Made by a program: the position numbers and the translations under genes. A DNA stretch of 64,000 bases from Galliscardovia ingluviei. GTDB lineage: Bacteria; Actinomycetota; Actinomycetes; Actinomycetales; Bifidobacteriaceae. Of this stretch, positions 40,401 through 49,930 are shown in pieces. The stretch covers positions 278,472 through 342,471 of the forward strand of contig NZ_BMDH01000002.1 of NCBI RefSeq assembly GCF_014635685.1. The letters are read 5' to 3'. Below the pieces are notes generated by a model. The model was not told the origin of the DNA. It searched no databases and saw only the letters and a program-made list of their open reading frames with translations. Position 1 is the first letter of the stretch. Each line of letters opens with the position of its first letter.

Positions 40401-41430
40401 TGAAACCAGACTTAGGAACATTCTGGAACTCAGCAGTCTTAGGGCTGCGATCCTTCACGTCTACAGTTGCCGTCTCAACTGGCTTCTTGGTGGTATCAGT
40501 ACCGTCATGCACCTTTACTTCACCGTCAGCATCACCTGCAGTGAAAGTAATTGGCTTGCCAGCAGTCTGACCATTGTCAGAATCCTTAGCAACAATTTCA
40601 CCCTTATCGTTAGTAGTTGCAGGAATTTCGGTGCCATCAGGAAGGGTCACAGTCAGGTCACGTCCAGCAATAGGACTGCCGTCGTTATCAACAATCTTGC
40701 CGGTAACGGTTACCTTATCGCCAGGGTTGATTTCCTTATCAGCCTTGTCACTTGGAGCAACATTAATCTCGGAATCCTTGGTGTTAATCACCTTGTCAAC
40801 TACTGGAATGTTCAGAGGCTGCTCGGTTATTGGCTTCTTACCCTCAGCGTCAGAGCTGATAGTAATAGCAGTCTGTTCACCAGCATTTGGTGCGGTGAAG
40901 GCTGGAACCGTTACTACACCATTCTTACCAGCAGTTGCTTCAACTGGTTTATCAGCACCTGGCACAGTGACATATACCTTGGTGCCTTCTGGAACAGGGT
41001 CGCCTGCAGCATCCTTTACGGTTGCGGTAATGCCAGAAACTGGTTTGCCTTGCTCAACCTGTGCAGGAACGGTGTCCTTGTTGAATTCTGCAGATGCTGG
41101 ATCAGATACTGCAATTGGTGCAGTCTTTAATGGAGTGCCGGAAGTATCAGTACCATCAAAGAGCTTCACATCGCCAGCTTGTGCTGGGAAAGTAATTGGC
41201 TTGCCAGCAGTCTGACCGTTGCCATCTTTCTTAGCAACAATCTTGCCATCTTTATCAGTGGTTGCAGAAATCTGAGTGCCATCAGGCAGTACCACAGTCA
41301 GGTTGTGGTTTGGCAGTGGATTGCCTTCACTATCGTTGATAGTGCCACCTACTGTCGTGGTATCACCGGTCTTTGGCTTGGTAGTGCTGCTATCTGCAGG
41401 TTTCACAGTAAATGTGGACTTGTCTGCATC
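37410..41430 (-). repeat. Alternating Ig-like module repeats of the giant adhesin
   Basis: Module A (about 105 residues, core GTPIAGRDVTVVLPDGT) occurs seven times and module B (about 105 residues, core EGTKVYVKVPGADKPVE) six times, strictly alternating A-B-A-B. Copies 3 and 5 of both modules are nearly identical (for example IDADKSKVTA-PSADGDKTID in both), while copies 2, 4 and 6 resemble each other, giving a higher-order period of ~1.26 kb. Such long direct repeats would allow length change by recombination. Confidence 0.88.
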
Positions 41431-43892
41431 GGCAGGAATATCAGTGAAGCTGAGTGCCAGACCGTTGCTATCCGTACCAGCTACAGGATTTCCGTCAAGA
41501 TTGACAGCAATATTATTGAAATCACCTGGTTCTGTGGAGCTTACTGAAACTTCATATACACCGGTGTTGTCAGTTTTCTTAACAGATGGTGTTGCTGAGC
41601 TCTCAGTACCAGTGAGTGAAATGCTATCTGCATTTACACCCTCATCAGTTGGGTTACCAAACTGATCTTTGAAAGTTACTGTGATAACATTTGCATCCTT
41701 GTGCGTTGGGGTGGAAATCGAAGCATTATTCTTCGTCACCTCAGCAGTGGACTTGGAAAGGTCAGCTGCACCTGGCTTGAATGTAACTGGCTTGGTATCA
41801 CCAATAGTTACATCTCCAGCCTTAACAGTCAGTGCGGACTCTCCAGCTTCCTTGGAAGAAACAGTTACCGTGTAGGTACCGTCACCATTATCCTTGATTT
41901 CAGGATCGTTAAGAGCCTTGCCGTCCTTACGAGTGATATTGAGATTAGCACCCTTGACAGGATCACCATTCTTATCATTCAGTGTGACAGTAAAGCTCGT
42001 CTTACCCTCATCCGTAGTACCGTCAGAAACAGGTACAGATTTCTTGCTTGGGTCGCCAATGGTTGACTTACCAGCATCTGGTGGCAATGGTTGCTTGACC
42101 GTATCTTCTGCAGGAATTGTAACAACAGATGTGGTTTTCTCGCCTGTTGTCGGATTCGTTACCGGCACCTTCACTGTAGCGGAGCCATCAGGGTTGATCG
42201 TAATGTCACCGTCACCAGCGTCTGGGAAGTTTTTCTTCACTTCTTCTTTGATCTGGTTCTTCTCAGCGTCTGTGAGGCTGCTTGGATCTTTCACTTCGAC
42301 TGGTTCGGTTTTTGGTGCAACAGCAAGCGTGCCCGTAGGCTTTGAGAACTGTGGGCGTGTGACCTCGGAATTTGGCAGTGTGTCCATACCGTCCGACCAG
42401 AAATTCAGAGCAGCAGTATCACCTTTAGCAATATCGTTTTCAGCTGGCAAATCGTAATACGTCGGGACACGATTTGCTTCGTCAGCAAAATCAATATTGT
42501 TGCCGTACTTATTAATCCCCTTGCGCTGTAGTGCCTTGCCTACAGTGAGCTTATAGTTGCCGTCTTTGTCAGCAACGGTAGAGCCTAACAGCTTCTTACC
42601 TGTGACGTCATAGAGTTCCACAGTCATGAATGGCTTAGTTTGACCAGTAATGACTTCACCACGCTTTCCTGTAGGTTTTGCAGGGTTTGATGGCTTTTGT
42701 GGTGCCACTGTTGGGTCAGTACCAGTAATCTTGAAACCGGTTGGCGTCCACACTGGTGTCTTGCTTTCAACTTCTACACCGTCTTCAATGCCGTCGCCGT
42801 CAGTATCCCTATTCTTAGGATCAGAACCAATACCCAACTCGAAGCGGTCAGTCAAACCATCGCCATCGGTATCAATGTCTTCAAATTCCTTGTATTTTGA
42901 TGCAAAGGCCTGCCAATATGTTCCACCCCAATCACTTGGAGCTGTATCGAATGACTTATAGGAAGCTACGACAAAGCTACGCTTCGTGCCCACCTCCTGA
43001 GCACCTGCCCACGGAGTGCGATGAGTCGTAAATTCAAGACTTACAACCATGTCACGCGTATTAGCGTTACGCGTATACATCTGGAAGGTCTGGATACCAC
43101 CAATCTTCTGAGAGTAGTAGCTGAAGAGCTGTTGTTGGTTCGCATTGCGAGCTTCATCTGGGCTATCGGAAAAATCAAAAGTCTGCCCACCAGAACCGTC
43201 TGCTTTCATCCCTTCAATACCACTGTTAAAGCTCTCATATGAGTTATTAAGCCATTCAACAGAGTTCTCACAGAGACTACTCTTATACTTACCATTGGTA
43301 GCCCATGAGGCACTCTTATTACCAGCGAGACATGAACGCGCCTTAACCTGCCAATCTCCATCTGCAGAGACTTTCTTACCATTGTCATAGCCAGGATACT
43401 GACCAAAATAATACATGTTCGTTACAGTATTATTGGAACCTTTTGCGTTCGTCAGATCATTCCATTGATCGCCACTTAACGTTTGCCAAAGATTAAGCTG
43501 CTTGACATGGGTTGTACTATCAGAGCGATCCTTAAAAGTCCATGTTGGCTTGTGCTCAGCATCTCCCAATACTTCAAGATCCTGTGAAATGGCCATGGTC
43601 AACATTGGGCTTGACGAATCCCAGAAGTTATACTTTGCTGTCTGTGAAGGAAGAGCTCCTGTGCCCTTACCGGTTTTATCCGCAGGATCACCGGCGTTCC
43701 AAGTAATCTTCCACTTCTGGTTGTAATTTGCATCTTCATCGCCAACAGGCTCAACAGTAACAGCTCGAGCCACACGATCATGTGCAGAGACAGAACCTAA
43801 TCCCATTCCCTCAAAATATGAAGAATACCAACGGGACATATAGTCTGATTCTAAATAATCAGATGCTTTAATGTTTAGCCCCTCATTAGTTA

Positions 43893-43900
43893 GGGGGGGG
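43893..43900. repeat. Homopolymer tract (G8 on the plus strand) inside the adhesin gene
   Basis: Eight G on the plus strand, read as eight C in the coding strand between codons for signal peptide and mature protein. Eight gives a stop (TAA) directly after; nine (or six, or twelve) joins the frames. It is the longest homopolymer noticed in the window. Confidence 0.92.
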
Positions 43901-44253
43901 TGGTGTCGGCAGCTTGGGCGGTGATTGCTACAGGTACCAGTCCTGCAGACATCCCAACCACAAGTGCACCAGCAAGTAATGCTTTAAGCCCTCTGGACTT
44001 AGCAATATGCATGGCTTTCCCTTCATTCGTTCTTCAAACTCGGGTTACAACTGCACTGCGCAAGGTTCCTCGCGATACATTACGCTCTAAAACAGCGTTG
44101 AGTACATTTGGCTGTGTATTTGAACAGTCCCCTACCTGCAACCCTGAGTTTCTTCCACTCTCTAGGGTATGTCACAACTTTGACAACGTACTCTCTTTGA
44201 CGACAACTAAACATACTGCAACACTCTTACACCCATCGTCCTAAAGTTGCCGT

Positions 44254-45032
44254 ATGCCCACATCGCCTAGCAACCAACATGCGCCAAATACCAGCAAACT
44301 TACTCAACATACCAACCAATTAGCGCCACACACTCGTCAATCTCTGCGTATCGCCAGCAGCTCTCACCAAAACACCACTGTTCACCAGTTCAGCTCTTGG
44401 CATATCAGCGCTTGGAGCGTACTTATTTTCGTAGTTGCTCTAAATCTGCACCCAAGCATTGTCGCCGTAGGCCCTGTGCTACAACAAATCGGCACAACCT
44501 TTGGCTACACTCCTGCAACGCTTGGCATCCTTACCGCTATCCCGCTGGTTGCTTTTGCCGCAGCTAGTCCGCTAGTCACTCCTCTTGCTGCTCGTTTAGG
44601 CTCAGACCATACCATGCTGATCGCCTTACTCGCTATTGCTGTGGGTAATGCTATGCGCACGTTCGGCGCCGCTCCCGGGCTGTGGCTTGGTACAGTGCTC
44701 TTTTCTTCTGCAATGGCTGTTGGCAATGTGCTCGTGCCGGTGATTATCCGCCGAGATTTTGGCAATCATGTTCCTGCGGCTACTGCATTTTCTTCTGCAT
44801 GCATTAACTACTGGTTCTGCTGTCGCAGGGCTGACTGCAAGTCCGCTTGCAGATTACGCTCATTCTTGGCAGCTGGCTTTGGGCATGTGGGCATTGCCTG
44901 CCCTACTTACTGTGGCACTATGGGTTTGGCGTGCGTACGCAAATTACGGCAAATCATACGCTGGCATTAGTGGTATTTACAGGAACTGCCGTTTTACAGT
45001 GTGTAGTGGCATATTATGCAGGGCGTAGGTAA
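44254..45032 (+). pseudogene. Broken MFS transporter (CynX/NimT-like)
   Basis: Starts as a good major-facilitator protein: SAWSVLIFVVALNLHPSIVAVGPVL is the first helix of the CynX/NimT group, followed by LGILTAIPLVAFAAASPLVT and LGSDHTMLIALLAIAVGNAM. Near 44793-44800 the reading shifts: TCTGCATGCATTAACT holds a 4-bp tandem duplication (TGCA), and removing it gives SALTTGSAVAGLTASPLADY, the expected continuation. A second shift near 44950 leads to NHTLALVVFTGTAV and a stop at 45032. The C-terminal ~150 residues of the ~400-residue family are missing altogether. So the gene is decayed by a frameshift, a second frameshift and truncation. Confidence 0.82.
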
Positions 45033-45323
45033 TCTTTCCTTTGCCAAAGCCCTTGCCAATAAACCAGCGTCCTAAACAGTTACTCTGAACTTCTACCAAG
45101 TGCCACTAGCCTGCACTCCCCCTGTAATTATGTTGCAGACCCTGTTTGTATAAATCAACAAAAGTTCTGCAAGTTATTTGTATAAGTGTATAAAGCAATA
45201 TTGTCGCAAATCTATTAGCCTCAATCTCAGACTGTTGCATTGTGTAAATTGTGCAAATTGAGTAAACACAAGCAGCTACTTGCAAGCAAACAATGCCAAA
45301 AGCAATGAGATCGAGGTTAGGTA

Positions 45324-47258
45324 ATGCTAAGCGAATACACCACACCTGGGCAGAGCGCCGCTGTGAGCGATAATGAATCTCTCTATAATCTTCTTACTGA
45401 GCGTATCAAACGAACCGGCAAGGGCACTACTATTGCCGCATATAAAAGAGCAGATGGCAGCTGGCAAAATGTCACTAGTGGAGAGTTTCATACGCACGTA
45501 TTGCAGGCGGCGAAGGGGCTGATTGCGCTAGGTGTTGAAGCACATCAGGCAGTGGCGTTATTTTCTGCTACTCGCTATGAGTGGGCTGTGCTTGATTTTG
45601 CGCTTGCTGCTATTGGGGCAGTAAATGTGCCAATTTATGACACTGATTCTGCAGCACAGGCACAACGCATCATCAACGACGCTACTGTGTGTGTGGCGTT
45701 TGCTGATACGCAAGAGCGGTTTAATAAACTTGCCTCAGTGCGCAAGGCTTGCCCAAGTTTACGGCAGATTCTGATGATTGACGCTAATGCTATGGGGGTG
45801 CTTGAGGGGCTTGGTGTTACTGTAAGTGATACGCAGTTGCAGCAGCGTATTGATGCGGTACGCGCTGATGATGTGGCGACTATTGTATACACGTCTGGCT
45901 CTACGGGAGTTCCTAAAGGAGTGGAGCTGACGCATCGTAATTTTATGAGCATTACGCGCGGAGCGAGTGCAGCATTGCATGAGATTATTGCGGATGGGTA
46001 TCCTCGCCTACTGCTGTTTTTGCCGTTGGCGCATTGTTTTGCACGATTTATTCAGTATGCGTCGGTTCATGCTGACTATGGTGTAGTTGGATTTGTTGCT
46101 GATACTAGGTCTCTTTTGCCTGATTTGCGGTCTTTTGAACCAACCTATGTACTGGGAGTTCCGCGCGTTTTTGAGAAAGTGTATAACGCGGCTTCTCGAA
46201 AAGCTGGCATGGGGTTGAAAGGTAAACTGTTTGCCAAAGCCACTCTTGCTGCGCGCGAGTGGAGCAAAGAGGAGCAGGCTGGCACCCCGCATTCCCCTCA
46301 AGCAATTGCCGAGCACGCCCTTTACGAGATGCTGGTGTATAAGGCTATTCGCGGTGCTCTGGGACCAAAGATTAAGTATGTGGCGTGTGGCGGGGCTCCT
46401 CTCGACCCTAACCTTGCCCACTTCTTCAACGGTATCGGCTTGCCTATGATTCAGGGCTATGGGCTTACTGAAACCGCCGCGCCTTTTGCCGCTACTCGCG
46501 TCACTGATAATCTGATTGGTACTGTCGGCCAGCCTGCGCCCGGTTCCTCTGTACGTATCGCTGAGGATGGCGAGCTCCAGGTGTCAGGGCCTAATGTGTT
46601 CCGCGGTTACCATAATATGCCTGAGAAAACAGCCGAAGTGTTTACTGCAGATGGTTGGTTCAAAACGGGCGATTTGGGGTCGATTGATGAGGCTGGGCGC
46701 ATTACGATTACTGGGCGCAAGAAGGATATTATTATCACTGCTGGCGGTAAGAATGTTTCTCCTATTCCGCTTGAGCAGACTATTGCGCAGTGCCCGCTGG
46801 TTGAGCATGCTGTGGTGATTGGTGATCAGAAGCCGTTTGTGAGTGCTTTGGTGACGCTTGATCCTGAGGCGTTGGCGCTGTGGTTGCCAACGCAGGGTTT
46901 TGAGGTTGGCAGTGGAGTGGGAGCTGGTTATGCATCTCATGCTGCAAACCATGGTGCGTCTCATGCTACAAGCCACGATGCAACACACGCTGCATCCCAT
47001 GCTGCATCCCTCAATCTTGTTGAGTTTGCGTTGAAACGACTGGATATTCATGCTGCGATCCGTGCAGAAATCCAAGAATACATTAACCGAGCCAACGCGA
47101 GTGTGTCTAGAGCTGAGTCAGTGCGTAAATTCGCTATTGTGCACGAGCAGTTCACTCAGGAAAACGGGTGTTTAACGCCTTCTATGAAAGTTGTGCGCCC
47201 TGCTGTTTTATGTGTATTTGCTCCAGTGATTGAGCATGAGATTTATGAGCGGCAGTAA
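45324..47258 (+). CDS. Long-chain fatty-acid-CoA ligase (AMP-binding)
   Basis: 644-residue AMP-forming acyl-CoA synthetase. The AMP-binding P-loop TIVYTSGSTGVPKGVELTH lies near residue 185; then PLAHCFARFIQY, the YGLTETAAPFA motif, WFKTGDLGSIDEAGRI and GRKKDIIITAGGKNVSP, which is the FACS-type hinge with the adenylate-binding Lys. It activates fatty acids with ATP and CoA, for phospholipid synthesis or degradation. Residues ~530-562 are an inserted ASHAANHGASHATSHDATHA-type repeat not expected in the family. It stands alone beside a decayed transporter. Confidence 0.92.
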   Translation: MLSEYTTPGQSAAVSDNESLYNLLTERIKRTGKGTTIAAYKRADGSWQNVTSGEFHTHVLQAAKGLIALGVEAHQAVALFSATRYEWAVLDFALAAIGAVNVPIYDTDSAAQAQRIINDATVCVAFADTQERFNKLASVRKACPSLRQILMIDANAMGVLEGLGVTVSDTQLQQRIDAVRADDVATIVYTSGSTGVPKGVELTHRNFMSITRGASAALHEIIADGYPRLLLFLPLAHCFARFIQYASVHADYGVVGFVADTRSLLPDLRSFEPTYVLGVPRVFEKVYNAASRKAGMGLKGKLFAKATLAAREWSKEEQAGTPHSPQAIAEHALYEMLVYKAIRGALGPKIKYVACGGAPLDPNLAHFFNGIGLPMIQGYGLTETAAPFAATRVTDNLIGTVGQPAPGSSVRIAEDGELQVSGPNVFRGYHNMPEKTAEVFTADGWFKTGDLGSIDEAGRITITGRKKDIIITAGGKNVSPIPLEQTIAQCPLVEHAVVIGDQKPFVSALVTLDPEALALWLPTQGFEVGSGVGAGYASHAANHGASHATSHDATHAASHAASLNLVEFALKRLDIHAAIRAEIQEYINRANASVSRAESVRKFAIVHEQFTQENGCLTPSMKVVRPAVLCVFAPVIEHEIYERQ

Positions 47259-47717
47259 CTGCATTTTCTGCTAATCGCATGTTCCGATCAGCGCTTTGTG
47301 TGCTCAGCGCGTTCCGCTCAACGCACTTTCCATTCAGCGCATGTTCTGCTCAACACACTTTTTGCTTAATGCTTTTTCTTTTATACTCAGCGCATTCCAC
47401 TCGGCACTTTCTACTCCGCGTAGTTTCACACAATGCATTCCACTTAACACACAAGGCGCCGCCTCATACCGCCTGCAAACCATGCATGATACGCCCCACA
47501 CATTCTACGCCACGCGCACTCTACAAACCGCGCATCCTACACTCCGCGCGCACTGCAAACCGTGCACATTGCACCCTGCGTTCCTTACACACCCTGCACT
47601 CCCCACACCCCACGCACCGCGCTTCCTACGCACCAGCACCCTACATCCCGCGCACCCTACAACCCGCTACTTCGCAATAACAACTATTCCAAACCGTACA
47701 CTCTGCATACAAAACCA

Positions 47718-47935
47718 GCTACTTTGAAATATCTGATATTGCAAACCGTACAGAATCCAAGAAGAGAACACAGCAAACCCGCTAGTTTCGAATAGCAGCT
47801 ATTCAAATAAGTACACTCCCCTTAAAACTCCTCTTAAAAAATCGCTACTTTGGAATATCAGATGTTTCAAACCATACAGAACTAGAGCGCGAAACGGCTA
47901 CTTCGCAATAGCAGCTATTGCAGCCGGTACGGAAT
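47718..47935. repeat. Palindromic-unit array B (four units, 63, 63 and 53 bp apart)
   Basis: Leaders GCTACTTTGAAATA (47718), GCTAGTTTCGAATA (47781), GCTACTTTGGAATA (47844) and GCTACTTCGCAATA (47897) each lead into a dyad: GAAATATC-T-GATATTGC, GAATAGC-A-GCTATTC, GGAATATC-A-GATGTTTC and GCAATAGC-A-GCTATTGC. The units alternate between an ATATC-type and an ATAGC-type palindrome, as in array A. Several also share a trailing AAACCRTACAGAA. A decayed fifth unit may start near 47959. Confidence 0.85.
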
Positions 47936-48048
47936 GACAAGAAATACTTACTGAAAATGGATACGTTGTAATAGTTGGCACACAGGTAAGAATGGGCATA
48001 TAGGCAAGAAAGCGTTGCTATTCAAAACCATGTATTTCCGAACAAAAA

Positions 48049-48094
48049 TGTGCCTCTCGCCGTAGTCACACATAGTACTACAGCAAGAGGCACA
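48049..48094 (-). terminator. Terminator of araA
   Basis: TGTGCCTCTCGCCGTAGT (from 48049) and ACTACAGCAAGAGGCACA (to 48094) form an 18-bp stem; on the minus strand all positions pair (two G-U), and TTTTTGTT follows. It lies about 215 bp past the araA stop, so the mRNA has a long 3' region containing the degenerate repeat at 48120-48305. Confidence 0.88.
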
Positions 48095-48309
48095 CCATTA
48101 GCTACGCTGTCAGTTGAAACCGACTCAGTATCAGCTTATTGCCGACTTAATACCGACCTAATACCAGCTTAATGCAGCTAAGTAGCAAACTTGATGCCGA
48201 CTTGTAGCGCACACACGCACCTACTACCAGCTTAATGCCTATCCCGCACCAAGCGAATACCAATCCGACGTCAAACTAATGCCAATCCGACGCCAAACTA
48301 ACGCCAGTT

Positions 48310-49827
48310 TTAGTGCTGATTTTGCAAACGATGATAGATTTCAGCAACCTGCAAATCCTTCTCGAACTGAGCTGCTGTAGTATTCGCGTCGATCGTTGCC
48401 AACTCAACGCCTGCAATGCGTGCGAAGTCTTCCCAAGCCTCACGACCTACAGAAGTGGTCATGCAAGTATGATGCGAACCACCCGCACGCAACCAGCACT
48501 CAGCAGAAACCTTTAAGCTTGGTTCTGGCTTCCACAAAGCACGTGCGCAAGGAAGTACTGGCAAATCACCATCTGGCTCTACTACATCTACCACGTTCAT
48601 GAGCAGGCGGAAGCGTTCGCGTACATCAGAGAGGGACACTACTACAGCATCCTTCTTTGGAGCGCCGGTAAATACTAAGCGCACTGGGTCTGCTTTACCG
48701 CCGATGCCAAGTGGATGAATCTCCAAGCGTGGCTTTGCCATTGTGCCGATTGATGGGGAAACCTCAAGCATATGGGAGCCCATAATCTTCTCATTGCCTT
48801 CTGCGAAGTGGTAGGAGTAGTCCTCCATCAAGGAAGCACCGCCTTCAAGACCGAAGCCCATTACTACGCCAATGCGCACGAGTACTGCGGTCTTCCAATC
48901 GCCTTCAGCAGAGAAGCCGAAACCGTACTCTGATGGGAAGCGCTGTGGCCCTACGCCTGGAAGCTGTGGGAGTGCGCCCAAATCCTCGAAGTTGTCTACG
49001 CCAGCCGTGCATCCGTTTTCACGCATCATATTCACCATGGCAGCTTCTTCTTTAGCTGCAATGAAAAGGGAATCATAGCGTGTATCAAGCAATTCTGGAG
49101 CGATGTCATACTTGGTCTTGTAATCTTCGATCAGATCCTTAACCTGCTCGTCCTTGACTGCTTCGTATGCGGCAACGAGTTCGTTGACTGCCCAAGTGTT
49201 GATGGATGCGCCAAATACGCGCTCTGCTTCGGTCTTGTCGCCCTCGGTAACTGCTACGTTGCGCATGTTATCGCCCCAACGCATTACCTTCATGTTGTTG
49301 GAAGCATCCCAGCCTGCGCATGCGCGTGCCCATGTTGCAATACGCTCTGCGACTTCTGGGTCAGTGTAATGACCGACAACAATCTTGCGCTCAATGCCTA
49401 AACGGGAAAGAATATAGCCAAACTCACGATCGCCGTGCGCAGCCTGGTTCAAGTTCATGAAGTCCATATCGATAGTGGACCATGGGATTTCCTTGTGGTG
49501 CTGGGTGTTGAGCTGCAATAGTGGCTTGGTGAGCACTTCAAGACCGCGAATCCACATCTTTGCTGGGGAGAAGGTGTGGCACCATGCGATAACGCCGATT
49601 ACTGCTGGGTTGGCGCTGGCTTCTACCATGAATTGCTTGACACCGTCAGAGGACTTCAATGTTGGCTTCAAGACAAGGCGCACTGGGATGGTGCCTGTTT
49701 GGTTCAGGTAGTCTACCATTTCAGCGGACTGCTGTGCTACCTGGCGCAGTGCTTCTTCGCCATAGAGATCCTGGGAGCCTACTGCGAACCAGATTTCCTT
49801 ACCTTCAAATGGGTTTTCCATTACCAT
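48310..49827 (-). CDS. araA: L-arabinose isomerase
   Basis: 505 residues from ATG 49827, chosen because AAAGGA lies six bases upstream; the open frame runs 33 codons further. It starts MVMENPFEGKEIWFAVGSQD, the family N-terminus, and has VIAWCHTFSPAKMWIRGL, TQHHKEIPWSTIDMDFMNLN and YGFGFSAEGDWKTA around the active site, with WLRAGGSHHTCMTT near the C-terminus. It converts L-arabinose to L-ribulose with Mn. Third gene of araB-araD-araA on the minus strand, separated from araD by 213 bp that contain a long hairpin. Confidence 0.97.
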   Translation of the reverse strand: MVMENPFEGKEIWFAVGSQDLYGEEALRQVAQQSAEMVDYLNQTGTIPVRLVLKPTLKSSDGVKQFMVEASANPAVIGVIAWCHTFSPAKMWIRGLEVLTKPLLQLNTQHHKEIPWSTIDMDFMNLNQAAHGDREFGYILSRLGIERKIVVGHYTDPEVAERIATWARACAGWDASNNMKVMRWGDNMRNVAVTEGDKTEAERVFGASINTWAVNELVAAYEAVKDEQVKDLIEDYKTKYDIAPELLDTRYDSLFIAAKEEAAMVNMMRENGCTAGVDNFEDLGALPQLPGVGPQRFPSEYGFGFSAEGDWKTAVLVRIGVVMGFGLEGGASLMEDYSYHFAEGNEKIMGSHMLEVSPSIGTMAKPRLEIHPLGIGGKADPVRLVFTGAPKKDAVVVSLSDVRERFRLLMNVVDVVEPDGDLPVLPCARALWKPEPSLKVSAECWLRAGGSHHTCMTTSVGREAWEDFARIAGVELATIDANTTAAQFEKDLQVAEIYHRLQNQH

Positions 49828-49930
49828 GGGTGTTCCTTTACTTACTTCATTGTTATTGTTATAAGTTGTATGTGTTGTATAGGTTTTATCCGTAATTTGG
49901 CGGTTTAGCAGAGCTTCTTGCGTCAAACTT

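Larger units (their letters stand above)
37168..44012 (-). pseudogene. Giant phase-variable sortase-anchored adhesin, currently out of frame
   Basis: Two reading frames that together make one wall protein of ~2280 residues. Frame 1 (44012-43890, 40 codons) starts MHIAKSRGLKALLAGALVVG with GAAGGGAAAG upstream and is a full signal peptide ending ITAQAADTTPP, then TAA. Frame 2 is open from the C-run at 43893-43900 to 37168 and has no signal peptide or Shine-Dalgarno of its own. Adding one C restores ...TTPPLTNEGLNIKASDYLE... in a single frame. Order: a unique N-terminal region with two Cys; a TSP3-like calcium motif DTDGDGLTDRFELGIGSDP (~42790-42890); a linker; Ig-like repeats; a seven-copy alternation of two Big_1-like modules; then LASTG, a helix (ISAVLALAVAAVIAAAGMLA) and RRRN. 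Expected role: adhesion or cell contact. A sequencing slip in the homopolymer is the main alternative to phase variation. Confidence 0.85.
47259..48309. other. Gene-free stretch downstream of the acyl-CoA synthetase
   Basis: About 1.05 kb without a credible gene. From 47280 to 47690 it is a G-poor degenerate repeat (variants of CGCATTCCACTCAACGCAC, then CACCCTACA... units). From 47718 to about 47980 lies palindromic array B. 48049-48094 is the ara terminator, and 48120-48305 is another degenerate repeat containing a 22-bp tandem pair (48261 and 48283, CAATCCGACGYCAAACTAAY). Confidence 0.75.

Noticed and set aside
38566-41130. 854-codon plus-strand open frame
   Set aside because: It is antisense to the repeat region of the giant adhesin, repeats with the same period, and has no signal, motif or ribosome binding site. 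It is a shadow of biased codon use in the repeats.
37168-43839. Giant adhesin starting at the internal ATG 43839
   Set aside because: There is no Shine-Dalgarno and no signal peptide there, while the frame is open further up to the C-run and a matching signal peptide lies just beyond it.
47279-47727. Two overlapping plus-strand open frames of 133 and 143 codons
   Set aside because: They arise from the G-poor degenerate repeat; products are His/Pro/Cys-rich with no family resemblance and no ribosome binding site.
47718-47935. CRISPR array
   Set aside because: Units are regularly spaced but the shared part is short, palindromes differ between units, spacing alternates 63/53, and there are no cas genes.
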